In this document: positions 13,062-25,010 of the stretch, piece by piece
Position numbering within the stretch: position 1 is the stretch's first letter
Layout of the letters: every line of letters starts with the position of its first letter
Source: Lagopus muta
Lineage: Eukaryota; Chordata; Aves; Galliformes; Phasianidae
Assembly (NCBI RefSeq): GCF_023343835.1
Contig: NC_064433.1
Location: forward strand, 67,354,032 to 67,418,031
Direction of reading: 5' to 3'
DNA: 64,000 nt
Program-made: the position numbers and the translations under genes
The notes under the pieces: model-generated
Database searches by the model: none
What the model saw: only the letters and a program-made list of their open reading frames with translations
Told to the model about the DNA's origin: nothing

Positions 13062-13386
13062 ATGCTGTTATTTTTTTCTTAGTGTTCCAAGTTTCAGGTA
13101 CTTGCTTCATGCCTCTTTTTTGGCAAGAGACTAGGCCAGAATTCATGATGATACATATCCTTGGAATGGAGCGGTTTGCACAAAGAGAGTCTATATTTGT
13201 ATGCTAAACTTCCTTAAGGAAAAATACTGTGCTGTTAAGCTGTTACTGGCTCTGGAAAGCAGACGTGCAGATAGCATGTGAGAAGAGAATGATCCTGTTG
13301 ACTGGCCTTCCTTTTGCTTAGCTGTGGCATGTTGAAAGTCAGCAGGTCTTGTTTTTTCCTACTGAGAAAGTGTGGGATGACATGTA

Positions 13387-13951
13387 TGAGGGCTGCTCTG
13401 AAAATAATGCCTCCTATTTTATGACATTGACCTGTGATAGCAGAGGTGGCTGTTGGTGGTATGGCAGTAGAGGCTGAACCTTCCTGCCATTATCTCACTA
13501 CATTTTGTTGCTGTGTGACAGTTGACAGCAGAGGGGCAGTCTGACAAAATGGCATCTGACGTGGACGAGCATAGGAAACAAAAGTGTGCCATTAAACTCC
13601 TCCATGCAGGAAAAAAATGGCACCCACTGACACTTGTTCATGCTTTCTGAACACTTATGGGGACCAAACAGTGGATGTGCGCCTAGTTAGCTGGTGTGTG
13701 CTGCATTTCAGCAGTGATGCAGTGATGTGAAAAACAAGCCATGTTCTGTATGGCCATGCACAGCTGTCACACCATAAAATTAGGACACTTCAATCAGCTC
13801 ATCCATGTAAATCAGCTAATGATGATAACTATGATGAAAAATAGTGTTTTGTCCCTGAGAATCTGGTCTATCAGATAGTGTTGTAGTCCTCTTTGTATCT
13901 GTTGTTGTTTCTGGGAAAATAAGTAGGAAGCATTACTTTTAGAGCGACCTA
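13387..13951 (+). mobile_element. Galluhop-type mariner element, near full length
   Basis: The left end, GAGGGCTGCTCTGAAAATAA, is mirrored by the reverse complement of the right end (sequence AGTAGGAAGCATTACTTTTA up to about 13950), giving degenerate terminal inverted repeats of about 30 bases next to TA dinucleotides, the mariner target. The length of about 565 bases matches the short non-autonomous form I know from chicken as Galluhop/Mariner1_GG. Internal sequence is a mutated transposase relic with no open frame. Family assignment is from memory of the terminal sequence. Confidence 0.85.
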
Positions 13952-15817
13952 TATCTTTTTACATAATCTCAACTAAGCAGTATACTTCTATAAAAGGCAC
14001 TGGGATACTTCCACAAAAAATGCTTGGTAAAAACAACCCATGTTTTGAAGAAACATGCTATTTTGAGGGAGGATAGTTCATTTTTTCCCACCTTATTCAG
14101 TCCTTGGCCTTTCAAATGGTATCAACAAAGGAAGTGACTATTGCAGATGCTTTTGTGGTTCCTAATTTATTGAGGGCTGGATGGAGATCCATTGACTCAT
14201 TTCACATAAGCCACCAAAGAGCTGCTTCCAGTTAGTGCTTGGACCAGGCTATTGAGCTGAAAGACGCCATCTCCAACTGCCAGCCACGTTTCACAACAAA
14301 CATAACAAATGCACATTACAAATATTTCAACATTAAAATTCAGCCTTTGTTCTTTTGGCACTTCCTTGGCAAAGGATGTCTCCAAAGAGGTATTTTTAGC
14401 GAATGCTATATAGAGAGCTTCAAATCTTTCTTTCTTTCTTTGTGGAAGATGTTTCTACTGTCTGTAAGATGCCCACAGTTAAAGGATGTAGAAATGACAA
14501 GATGCTCAAACCTCAGTCAAATTCCAATTCTCTGAAGGTTTTTGGGATCTGGATGTATCAATGTTAAAGACAGTTTCCCAGTTCTCCTCTGCTGGGCAGG
14601 GATACCAGCAAATTTGTTGACTTTATTTGGCACTTAAAACATATTTAACTGGAAGTGAAATCGATGCCATAGGACTGCTGTTCAGTTTCAAGAAGTGTTT
14701 AAGAAGTGTGCTATTGACTTGGCCAACAGTTACGGGGTTTTGAGAAGATCAGGAGAAGCAAACTGCTAAATCTGAAGATGAATTCCAGGTATGCTCATCG
14801 TGCTGAGGGCTGGAATTGTAACAGCTGCCAGACAGGATTCATCTGTCCTTATTTGAATGTTTAGAAGCTGCATATGCAAGGCAGTTAGTCATCAGAACCT
14901 TCTTCTGTAGTCAACGGGAGTGAGGAAGCCCTTTCAGAAAGGGCCTTAGGAGATGTTTGCTTCTACCTCACAAGGGTGACTTCTTAGCACCGTGCCACTG
15001 CAACAGAAGAAAGGCTGGCTTGTGTTTCAGGAGAAGATGGCAGCAAGCAAGTCCCCTGTGACCCTGCAGTTGTGCTGGCCTGGTTGCCCGTAGCTGCTCC
15101 TGACTGCTGTGTCAGTGTGACTTCTGAGTGGTTTCCTATGGCAGATGAAATTTCAATAGTAAAATCCACTGCCCTCACCTTGGTAAAATGCAGGTACATG
15201 CAAAAACTTGTGAATTCACGGACTTCTATTTTTGCCAGCAATGTAGTTGGAGTGTGTGCATGTATATATTTTTTCCAGAGGAGCATGAGAATATGCTTCC
15301 TCAATCACAGCTGCAGAAGTGCCGGGGAGCAGTGTAAGCACAAGCATAAACAGGCAGGCCTCTGAAGAGCCCAGAGCTCATGTCATCTGAGCTTTATTCT
15401 TGTTGTTTTGGTTTTTTTTCTCCAATTTCCTTGTGTAGTTCCAGTTTTTCCAATAGTTCATTATGCCATTTAGTGTTTGTTTAAAAACAGTTCCATGAAA
15501 CATTTTTCTTAAGTGCACAAATAGTATTTTACAAGCACGTACCTGTGTGAAGGCTTGCCAGAGAAACCTCTCACTTTTCCCCAGTGCCGACCTGATCTGA
15601 CTGTAACACTAAACGGAAGACAAGAGTCAGGACTGATGCAATGATTTCATTTCTCAGCTCATCCTTTAGGTTATATAAGCTGCACTTTGCACTTGAGATT
15701 CTGCTGTGGTGCAGTGGACTTGGTCGTGGTATTTTTTTCTTTTTGTTTTGTTCTTTAGGTCTAAAGATTATCTTGTTGTGATGTTTGCTTCTTTGCTCAG
15801 AGCACTGGAAGATTTGT

Positions 15818-15862
15818 GGTATTTGTAGAAGATCTTAGTGATCTTTCCAACCTTAATGATCC
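15818..15862 (+). mobile_element. Short CR1-like 3' tail fragment
   Basis: About 40 bases resembling the last part of a CR1 3' end (GATCTTAGTGATCTTTCCAA then CCTTAATGATCCTG). Too short and diverged for firm assignment. Confidence 0.45.
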
Positions 15863-18800
15863 TGCAAAATTGATGACTGTGTGTAGATGTGAAAAGCAGA
15901 AGGAATTGTAGGCAATAATACTTGTGCATACATCAGACAAGAGAATGATTGAGATGAGTGTTGAGGATATACTGAACTTAGCTATAAGGTGTTGGTTTTT
16001 TTTGGCTACTCTGATTTTTGTCTCTTCATTTTTAAAATCGGATTGATATTGCCCTGATATTTTGTAAGCTATGTGTGCGGAGTGCTTTGTAAGCCTAAAG
16101 CTTATCTTGGATACATTAACATTATTATTAATACTACTATAAGTGGTTGGAGTAGGAAGGAATCTGTTCCCCAGTCTGCTGTAGGTACTGTTACAAGGCA
16201 GGATTCTCTGGATAAGTTTGTCCTTGCTATTACATCTCAAAGTCCTCCCAGGATTGAGCTTGGTTTCAATTATTTTCCTTCATAATCAGTGGCGATGCTT
16301 TTGATGACTTGCTTTACAAGATGATGTGCTTTTATTTCTTAGTTTTGCAAAGTACCTCAGGAGTTTGATAGAAAATGATATAAAGGAGTGAAACATAATT
16401 TGCTTGAAAGCTGGGAGGCAACTATGTCGCGTTGGGAACAGAATAAACCTTGCAGTTCTGATTCACTGGAAGATGCATTCTGGTATTATTAGAAGGAGAA
16501 ATTTCTTGAGGGAAAGGAAGGCAGCTCGAGGCTTGGTAGCAATCCTGAGAGGCCTTTGCAGCTTTGGGCAAGCATGGAAGGGCCCCTTCCCTTCTGGAGA
16601 CTGCCAGCCCTGCAGTTGCCTTGTGCTATCAGGATTTGCTGAAATTTCTATAGTTTATTTTATTATTGATTTATTTCATAAGATTTTACTCAAGGAGATT
16701 AAGAAAAAACAATCAAAAAAACCAGACTAGCCTCCAGATCCTATTTCCATCCCAGTATTATCATCTTAGACCTGGGGACAGTAATGAAATTTTTATTATT
16801 TATATATGCCCTAGGTAAGCTCAGTATCAGCTGAGGAATGATCTGTGGAATAGAAAGTGCTGGGTTTTGCACAGACCTTTTCAGAGTGCTGGGGTGCTTC
16901 TAAAGTAAGGAACTTTATTTGATTTTTATATTTTTGTACATAGCTGCAGGTAAAATATGTATTAAGACTCAATTGAAGCATTAATTAATCATCTGAGGAA
17001 TCACAGATTTAAATTATTTTGGTTTTGTACCAATGCTACATTACTACACTTGTTTTTTTAATGCCTTTTATATTTTCAGATGAAGTGAAGAGAATATAGT
17101 AGAGCATCTACTTTCTGGTTATTCATGAAGTCAAGAGGCCCTCTGCCTTCCCCTGTATGAAACCAGTGTGACAAACTACATCCCTTATATTATGTTTTCC
17201 TGGTGCTGTACCAGGAAACTGGTAGAACTTCCCAAATATTGTGCATTTGTCTGTCTTTAAAAGACAGTTGATTAATGTTATTTGCATGTGAACAGCAGAA
17301 TGTGTAAACATGGACTGGGGACTCATTCAAATGAACGCTTTCAGTTGGATTCACAACTATAACATTAAGCCAAGGGTGAGTGTAGCCCAGCTTGGAAATG
17401 CAATCATGAATCTGGGCAACTTATGGTATATTAGTACTGTCCTCTCTCAATTTCCTTTTCCCATGTATTTTCTGAAATCAGAGTGAGACTTGAGCCCTGT
17501 CCTTGGAGCACAGAAAAACATCTGCCTTGCTTATCTTGCCATACACCCTCCCAACCACGATACACAGATCACTGCCCCTTCTACAGTCAGCTGCAGAAGT
17601 TAACTCTTTCTCCTGTCTGATGAGGTGAGCAGCTCAGAGAAGTGTAATGACAAGGGGCATTAAAGGTTTGAGGCCAGCTGAAATGAGTCCTTCAATAAAC
17701 AGGTTTTCAATACTCCTTCAGCTTCTTTCCTCCCAAGAGCCCTGGTTCTTTGTGTGTATGAACTCATTAAGCCTCCTGATGTGATCTGCAAGGTATCTGG
17801 GTAGTATATCTGCTCTCTTGTAGGATAACTGAGATACACTCTAAGTAGACTTTTTCCTTTTGTTTTTCTGCAGGATTTGGTTTTACTTTTGAGAAACAAA
17901 ACAGAATCTAGATTATCTGTTATTTAATGCAGCTTTCTGTGCTATAGTAACCATACAACCATTCTTCCTCCATATGTATATAGTCTACAAATGGAAGCAG
18001 AACTCTCAAAATATTTAAACACTTGCATCACTGCTAACTGCCACGATTTTAAGGTGTTTTTATTTTGTGGAAAGATTTGACCAGCTCAAGTCACTGCTAG
18101 GGCTGTGTTAGTAATGCCACAGCTGGTAACTCTGGTTGTAGAGCTGCTGAGTACAGCAGGATGAGTGAGAAATTAGAGAGGATCTCAGGGTGGGTATTCC
18201 CTTGTTTTACTGTGAATCAGGCATTGGGCTTTGCTCTTAGCATTCTTTGGGTGGTCAGAAAATCATTCAAATTAAAACACAACGGATGTTTCTGTCTACT
18301 GCATGGCACAGACCTGTGATCCATGTTAACACTGCTATTTGAACTTGCCTGTCCACACTGGCGTTTGACACGCCACCAGAACCAAGTGGCTTCGATGAGG
18401 AGACCTGGTATGGCTTTTGGTGCAAGCTAAAGCAGACATACTGCAAATCTTTCCTGATCTTTGTGAATATAGGTAGGGTTATTTGCTAAGAGTACAGCCT
18501 CTGAGACATCACTTAGGGGATAGGTGTTCAGTTGTTCATCATGATATGCCTCACCATAACCATTTTCATCATACTCAAATGATTGTGTTGTGTACTGATG
18601 CAGCTTGAATTAAAGGGGACATGAGAATTTTTCAATGCAGAGCTGTCCCCTCCATTAGCCCTCTTCCAAATGAAGCCAGCAAAAGCTAGCACAAGAAGAT
18701 TGTGTCTCATTGGTGAGACTTAATACTTGTTTACCAGTTGTCAGAGTATGACATAGAACTCGCAGCTCATCTGATGTGCCTGGCCACTGGGGAAAAAGAA

Positions 18801-21800
18801 TAATCCTGCCTTCCCGTCAAAGCAAGTGTACCCAAGTCTTGCTTGAATGGGTTCCAAATCTTGGTGCTTGCCAAAGAGGCAGAGCCATTCCTCCTTGATC
18901 CGTGTGCTCCATCACTCCCCTTTTACTAAACTTTTCAGTTGTGTATTTGGAACTGGGACTTGCAGCTCCCCGGTTTTAGGAAGGAGTGGTCTCCTTTTTC
19001 CAGAACGTGGAGATGACTGGTAACTTAGCTTTGTCAGACAGCTGCATTTGTCTGACTCACCTTTTGGCTGCGTCACCGCAGACTGCTGCAGTGTCAGGAA
19101 AATAGTAGGAGTGCATGGCCAGGAGGAGAAGCATCAATAAAAAAAGTGGAGGGAGAGACAAAGCAGGGCTCTCTTTCTTTTCTCTCCAAGAAGCAATTCA
19201 GATATCTGCATTGACACTTCTGGAAACAGAGCTTGGCAGTGATTTCTGTCCTTTCTGTTCAAGTGCCTTGTGCCCAGAACTCGTTCCACTAAGAAATACT
19301 CATGTTAAATATTTCAAAAGTAGAAATGATCTCATTCTTCCTACAGCTTATTTGGGTTTTCTGTCTTGGTTACTATTTATGGGAAATAGCTGGTTGTATC
19401 CAACTTGTCAAGCAATTTACATCAACTGCTTGAAAGATGTCTGTATTTGTCTCTCCATTGATCTCCATCTTTACAATGTTAGTACTGAACTGGTATTTCC
19501 ATTTAGACTTCCTGCAGGTAAGTCCACTTGTCCTCACTTCTGCTTGTAGGATGAAGTCATAATGACTTCATAATTATTTGCCTTGTAGGGCAGTAGAGAC
19601 TTGAATGTTGAAAAGCAACACTGAGAGCTGTTCTGCCGGAACTCAGGTGTTGGTTTTTTTTTTTCTGCCTTCCTGTAAAGCCTGCACCTTTGCATCTTAA
19701 GCAAGCTATGTTGCATGAAGTGTTCCTGGTAAGTCTTGCTCCTTTTCTCAGCTGTTGAGAGCATGCTTAGCCCACAGCACATGTTGCAAGACCTTTCTGA
19801 AGGTGTTATTGATAGGAAGGGCTTGCTCCTAGAAAGTTTGTTGTTTTGCTCTCTTATTCTTGTCATAATCAATTTAATCTTGAAAACATTGTTTTTCAAG
19901 AGAAAATTGTGTTCTCTAAGCTTTTAAGTTTTTAAATCTCTCAATTTGCCTATTGTAGCATGTTTAACTTTATCATAGATACGCCAAAGCCTCTATATCT
20001 TTTATAATCTTAGGCAAATAAGCATATATCTTTAACCCTTCTCCTTTTCACTTTTTCTTGCAGCTGGATATGGCCTGAGCTTTTCCTCACAGCCTGTTTT
20101 TACTTCTCTTGTCCTTTAACTAAGAAACAGGGTAATCAAATCAAATCTCTGAGATTAAATTAATGGAAAATACCACCCGCTTTGAATGAGCTTTTCCAGT
20201 CCATGACAGGAGAATGACCTTCCACAGAATCTAATGCTTATTACAAGCCTCATAGTCATTCACCTAGCTACAAATCCTCTTTTCATTTTTATTTTTTCTT
20301 TATTCCTATCCCTTATCTTCTTGGAAGGGCGTATATGTGTATGTAGGCGATAGGAGGGGTTATGTGTATGTACACATCTGTAACAAAGCACTCCTGGATA
20401 CACCTCAGCCCTAGAGGAGATGAGCAGCTGTGGCATTAAGCAATGGGCTGCAGGAAGGGGGCAAGGAGGATGGAGGTAAGGAGGCAGTTGGGAAGTCTGA
20501 ACTGTTCAGTCTGTACCTGTTCAGAGCCGCGTGTGATGAGTGGACACCAATGGAGTAGCAAATAGAGAGGCCTTTCAGGTAGCAGTCTAGGTTGCTTAAT
20601 GAGTTGGATACAGGAAGACTATTCACATCTTTTTCTGTATCCTGGGCCTCATCATGACCATCTGCTTTATGTGCTGACAGCTTTCTCCTTCTCCAAAAAC
20701 CACAGTTAGAGAAATTAACTGTTGTAGAGGGATTCAAATGGGCAAACATCTGCTCTCCAGCATGGCATGTACTAACAAGATTCGTTACCTGCTTTTGTGG
20801 CTTTGAAGGCCAGAGGGATCTGTTGTGCTCATTAACCCTGGCTGCAGGCATTGTGCAGGCCATCACCAGTCATTGATGTTCTGCATCTCATTTAGCAGCC
20901 AGCTTCTTTGCTGGCTTAGGCTGATCATGTCTAATTACTATATTTAATTTGATTGATGTGATTCAAAAAGAGCCCTGTGAAAGTCAGAGTTTTGAACATA
21001 CACCAAACAAAAAAGAAAATAAAGTCAGTGCCCTTTATCTTACCTATATCTTGTCGGTATAAAAATCCCTCCAAGTTCTCAAAGGTGAAGTCCCTGTTTC
21101 TCTCTCCCAAGGCTCCTTAGAAAATGGAAAGTCTTTTCCCTGAAATCAAAGAGTTGGTTTTCTTGTATCAAAGCTAAAAATGTATTACAATTTCAAGAAA
21201 ACTTTATGCAGTTGTCTCGTTAGAAACTCCTCCTGTTCTTTTCTATGAAAGAGCCAGACTTGGAAATACTGTCTGTGATTAGATCATACTTTCAGACAGC
21301 TATCTGAACTTTGAAGTGGGACATGTCTTTTGTTACGCCCAAGTATAATTTTATTTGGAAAAAAAACAGAACTAACAAAGGAGGAAACAAAGTTTTTGTT
21401 CAGTGACCTCTGAAATGTTGATCTGGCTCTGACCACAGTTATTTAATGATCCAAAACATTGCAGCAAAATCTTGCACTTGGGCTTCTATGTGCGAGTTGA
21501 TTTAGCAGATCTTAAAACAGTGTTTTCTTGAATCCATCTGGATAGAAGTGCCAACTAAAAGCTGAGAAAATGCTTAGGTGCATATGAATGCATTTACTTC
21601 AGGAGATAGAAGCATCTAAAACCAGGAAGCTCCTTTAAGAGGACAATGATTTGCATGGCCGTGAAACTTAGGGAAGGTCAAAAGAGAAGAAAGATGGAAG
21701 TAAGCTAAAGCAGACTTTGAAATGTCATTTCACTGCACAGCATTGTTAGAGCATTGTTAGCTTTTCAGCAAGCTACTCTTTTCTCTTTTTGCCAGTAAAG

Positions 21801-21957
21801 TGAAATGCATCACTTTAAGTAGACCTCTGGGCTGTGTGGGGCTGCCAGTTGAGTTTGCCCATCACATGTTATGCTTTGAGCCATCCAGGTGCTGATGAAA
21901 CTGGCCTCTATTCAGAGCACTGCCTGGAAGACATCACAGCATGTGGGTGAAGTCTCA

Positions 21958-22270
21958 GAATGGCTTGGGTTGGAAGGGGCTGTTAAAACCCAGTCAAGTC
22001 AGTTCTGGTTCTGTGCTGTGCTTGGGGCCCTGAGCCCCATCCAACCTGACCTTGAGCCACAGATGGGGCATCCACGGCTTCTTTGGGCAGCCTGTGCCAG
22101 GGCCTCACTGCCCTCTGAGTATAAAACTTCCTCCTAATGACTAATCTGAATTTCTCCTCTTTTAGTTTATAACCATTCCCCCTTGTCATATGACTGTCAG
22201 ACTATGTAAAAAGTCATTCTCCATCTTGTTTATGAGCTCCTGTCTATTCTCTCTGTTCTCGGCACCAACA
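21958..22270 (-). mobile_element. CR1 LINE 3' fragment, antisense
   Basis: Reverse-complement CR1 3' region: GAATGGCTTGGGTTGGAAGG, then CCCCATCCAACCTGACCTTG, and the CCATTCCCCCTTGTC block. The terminal tail repeat is lost. Diverged and non-coding. Confidence 0.9.
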
Positions 22271-24934
22271 CTGCCCATCAGCCTTCTTGACTGAGCTGAC
22301 AAACAGCTTCTTTATTTTCCCCCCTCTCTCTACATGAGATTAATGGGATCTTTGTGTTTGTCTATCTTACGGCCACCCACATAATAATTTTAATTGGTAT
22401 TGAAACCCAAGTGATTGGGTTGTCTGAAAAAATCTTTCTGCAAATAAAATAAAATGAGTTATTTGAATGAGCTCAGCTCTTGTTTTTTTGTTTTTTTTTT
22501 TTGTTTTTATTGTATGCCCCTGCAAGTTGTTCAATGCTAAGTGAATGTTTTAAGCACAGGATGTCTCCAAATTGTGCTGCTAACTGCAGGACAGCAGCAC
22601 AGAGCAATTGATAAAGTAAACGTGTCCTTAAAAGTTGAGTAACGTGCAGCTGAAATGGAAGTGATTTGTTATTAGTGATCTTTAATAGCTGTTCTCCTAC
22701 TGTTAGTGAAAGCAAAAGTTAGAAGTAACTGTTTTAAGTGTGCATTTATGTTTATTCGGTGCTTATGTAGGCAGTCATCTACAGGTGTCACACATGGACC
22801 TATCTATGCACATGCATGCACAGTGTTACCCGCCCTGTATTGCTTCCTGTGAGGGAAAGGCATTTCCACTTGCTGGAAGCAGAGCGGGGCTGAATCTCGG
22901 CCTGGTGCTTTGGGAGCCTGCTGCTGCCCTCCTTGAATGGCAGGAAATCCTGGAGTGCAGAACAACTCCAATATTCAGCTTTTATTCCTTATTAGGAAAT
23001 ATTTCCTTATTATTACTGCGGGTGTGTTGTGACGATTTACAATTAATTTCTGTGAGCCAAATAGAAGAGACGAGGCCCAGTTGCTGAACTCTTGCTCCCT
23101 TTGTTCTCTTTGTGACCAATACAAGCAGACTGGCCTCCCTAGAACACCTTAAAGGAAGAGGTTTTTGCCCATTGTAGTCGCTCTATCTGGGTTGCACAGC
23201 TTCTCGTGCTGGCACAAGGCATTGAGTGGCAGTGAAACAAGCAGATGACTGGACAGAAGGCAGGACAGCTTCTTTCAGAACCAGCATCAGCTCATGCCAG
23301 CTTAGAGTATACATACAACTGTGGCTTTTGCTGATGCTGATTTGAAGGGCGTTTTGCCTCCCCAGAACCCCTCCTTTACACTTTGGGGTCATCCCAGACC
23401 TTCCCCTGGGCTTTCCCAGTACCATCATTCCCCAAGGGCAGTGCCTGCTGCAGGACGGCTCCGTGTTGTGCATCAGTGTGAACATCTCCTCACAGCTTTC
23501 TCACGGCCGTGAGGTCAGGCCTGGGCAGCCTTTTCTCCTTTCGGTGTGGGAGCTGGAGCCGGTCCAGGCTCCTGCTTTTAGCTCTGTCCATAACGGGTGG
23601 CTCGTGTGGGCCTTCCAGGGGAAAGCAAGAATGACTTAAAATGGCTAAAACATTCCAACATCTCTTGCTTTTAAATAGCAGAGCCTGTGCCGACAGGGCT
23701 AATTTTACTCTGTTTCTTGGTGCTGCTTTAAATAGAACAACTGTAGTTCATTCTCTAACTTTAAAGGAGCAAAACTGATGAGAACATAACTCACGTTGGG
23801 GAATGAATAACAAATGAAAGGCAACGAAGTATGTAAGTGTGATAAATGAGACACTAGCATGTTAGTGACAGCTTGTTGCAGCTTTGAATTTCTCATAAGG
23901 AGACTGCACCAAAAGCAGATATCAGAAAGATCTGGTTTGGGCAATAACACAGAAGAAGAAAAATCTGTGTGTGAAGGATCTGTTTTGTTGTGTTTGGCAG
24001 GGAATGTTTCTTCCTTCAGGTAGTATATTAGATAAAATAGGAATTAGTAAATGGTGATACTACTGAAAACGTGAATTATTTAGAAACGCAGTATTTATTT
24101 TTCTTTCTGAGACATATCACAGAGCAGTGTGTGACAAACATTCTGGTCTGATAACTGTGAGCTTCAGCAAGGGCAGTAGTGGAGCTAGCATCGTCTGGGT
24201 GTACATGAGAATGAGAACACGACATTAAAACATACCAAATTAAAGTTCATTTCTGCCAATAAAAAATAAGTGAATAAGAGTCTTTGGACAAGGCTCTGTT
24301 TTGTACATGAGAATCTGTGTTTAGTAATAAAGTAAGTATTAAGAGAGTTGAAAAATACTGGCCCATAACTAATATAGGTGAGAACGATCAGGTTTTTCTT
24401 GCTGTCCTGACAATGCAGTATTCTGTAGTGTTTTGTGTGCTCCTGGAGGTTTGTCAAAAGCCTTGAAAGTGGATTTGAAATGGGTTACAGAAAAAGAAGG
24501 CAGGGAACCTCTTTGGGAAGTGACTCAGTCTAAACAACTGGATGGTGAAAGCATGCACAACGCAAGTGCCAAATTTGTGCTAGTAGAAATGGCAACACAG
24601 AAAGTCATTTGCCTTTGAGGCTGGTAGCCTACTATGACCATGTTCTTCTTCTGTTTCATCTCTGGAGCTGCCAGCTGTTCCACAGCACCTCCGCCTCTCC
24701 TGCACATTCACATATCAGCTCTCCATGTGCCCAGCTGTGTGTTTCAAGCTGCCCACAGAGCCTAAGCAGCTCTGCTCCAGCTGCTGCTCTTCCTCTTGCT
24801 GCTGTCACACCACTCCATCCTGACGAGCCTTTGGTTGATTATTCTATTTATCTGTCCCTGCCCACTGCTTTTTGGTGTGAATCGTGCAGTTATTTGTGTG
24901 TGGTGGCTTGTTTTTCTTATATGCATGTGTGTGT

Positions 24935-24969
<35 letters not shown>

Positions 24970-25010
24970 ATATATATATATATATATATAGGATATATAT
25001 ATATATATCC
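24935..25010. repeat. Compound (TA)n microsatellite with GG interruptions
   Basis: Three TA runs separated by two GG interruptions and closed by CC. The last unit, 24990-25011, is an exact palindrome (AGGATATAT...ATATCCT). The open frames of repeated Tyr-Ile residues in this block are artefacts of the repeat. Confidence 0.95.
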
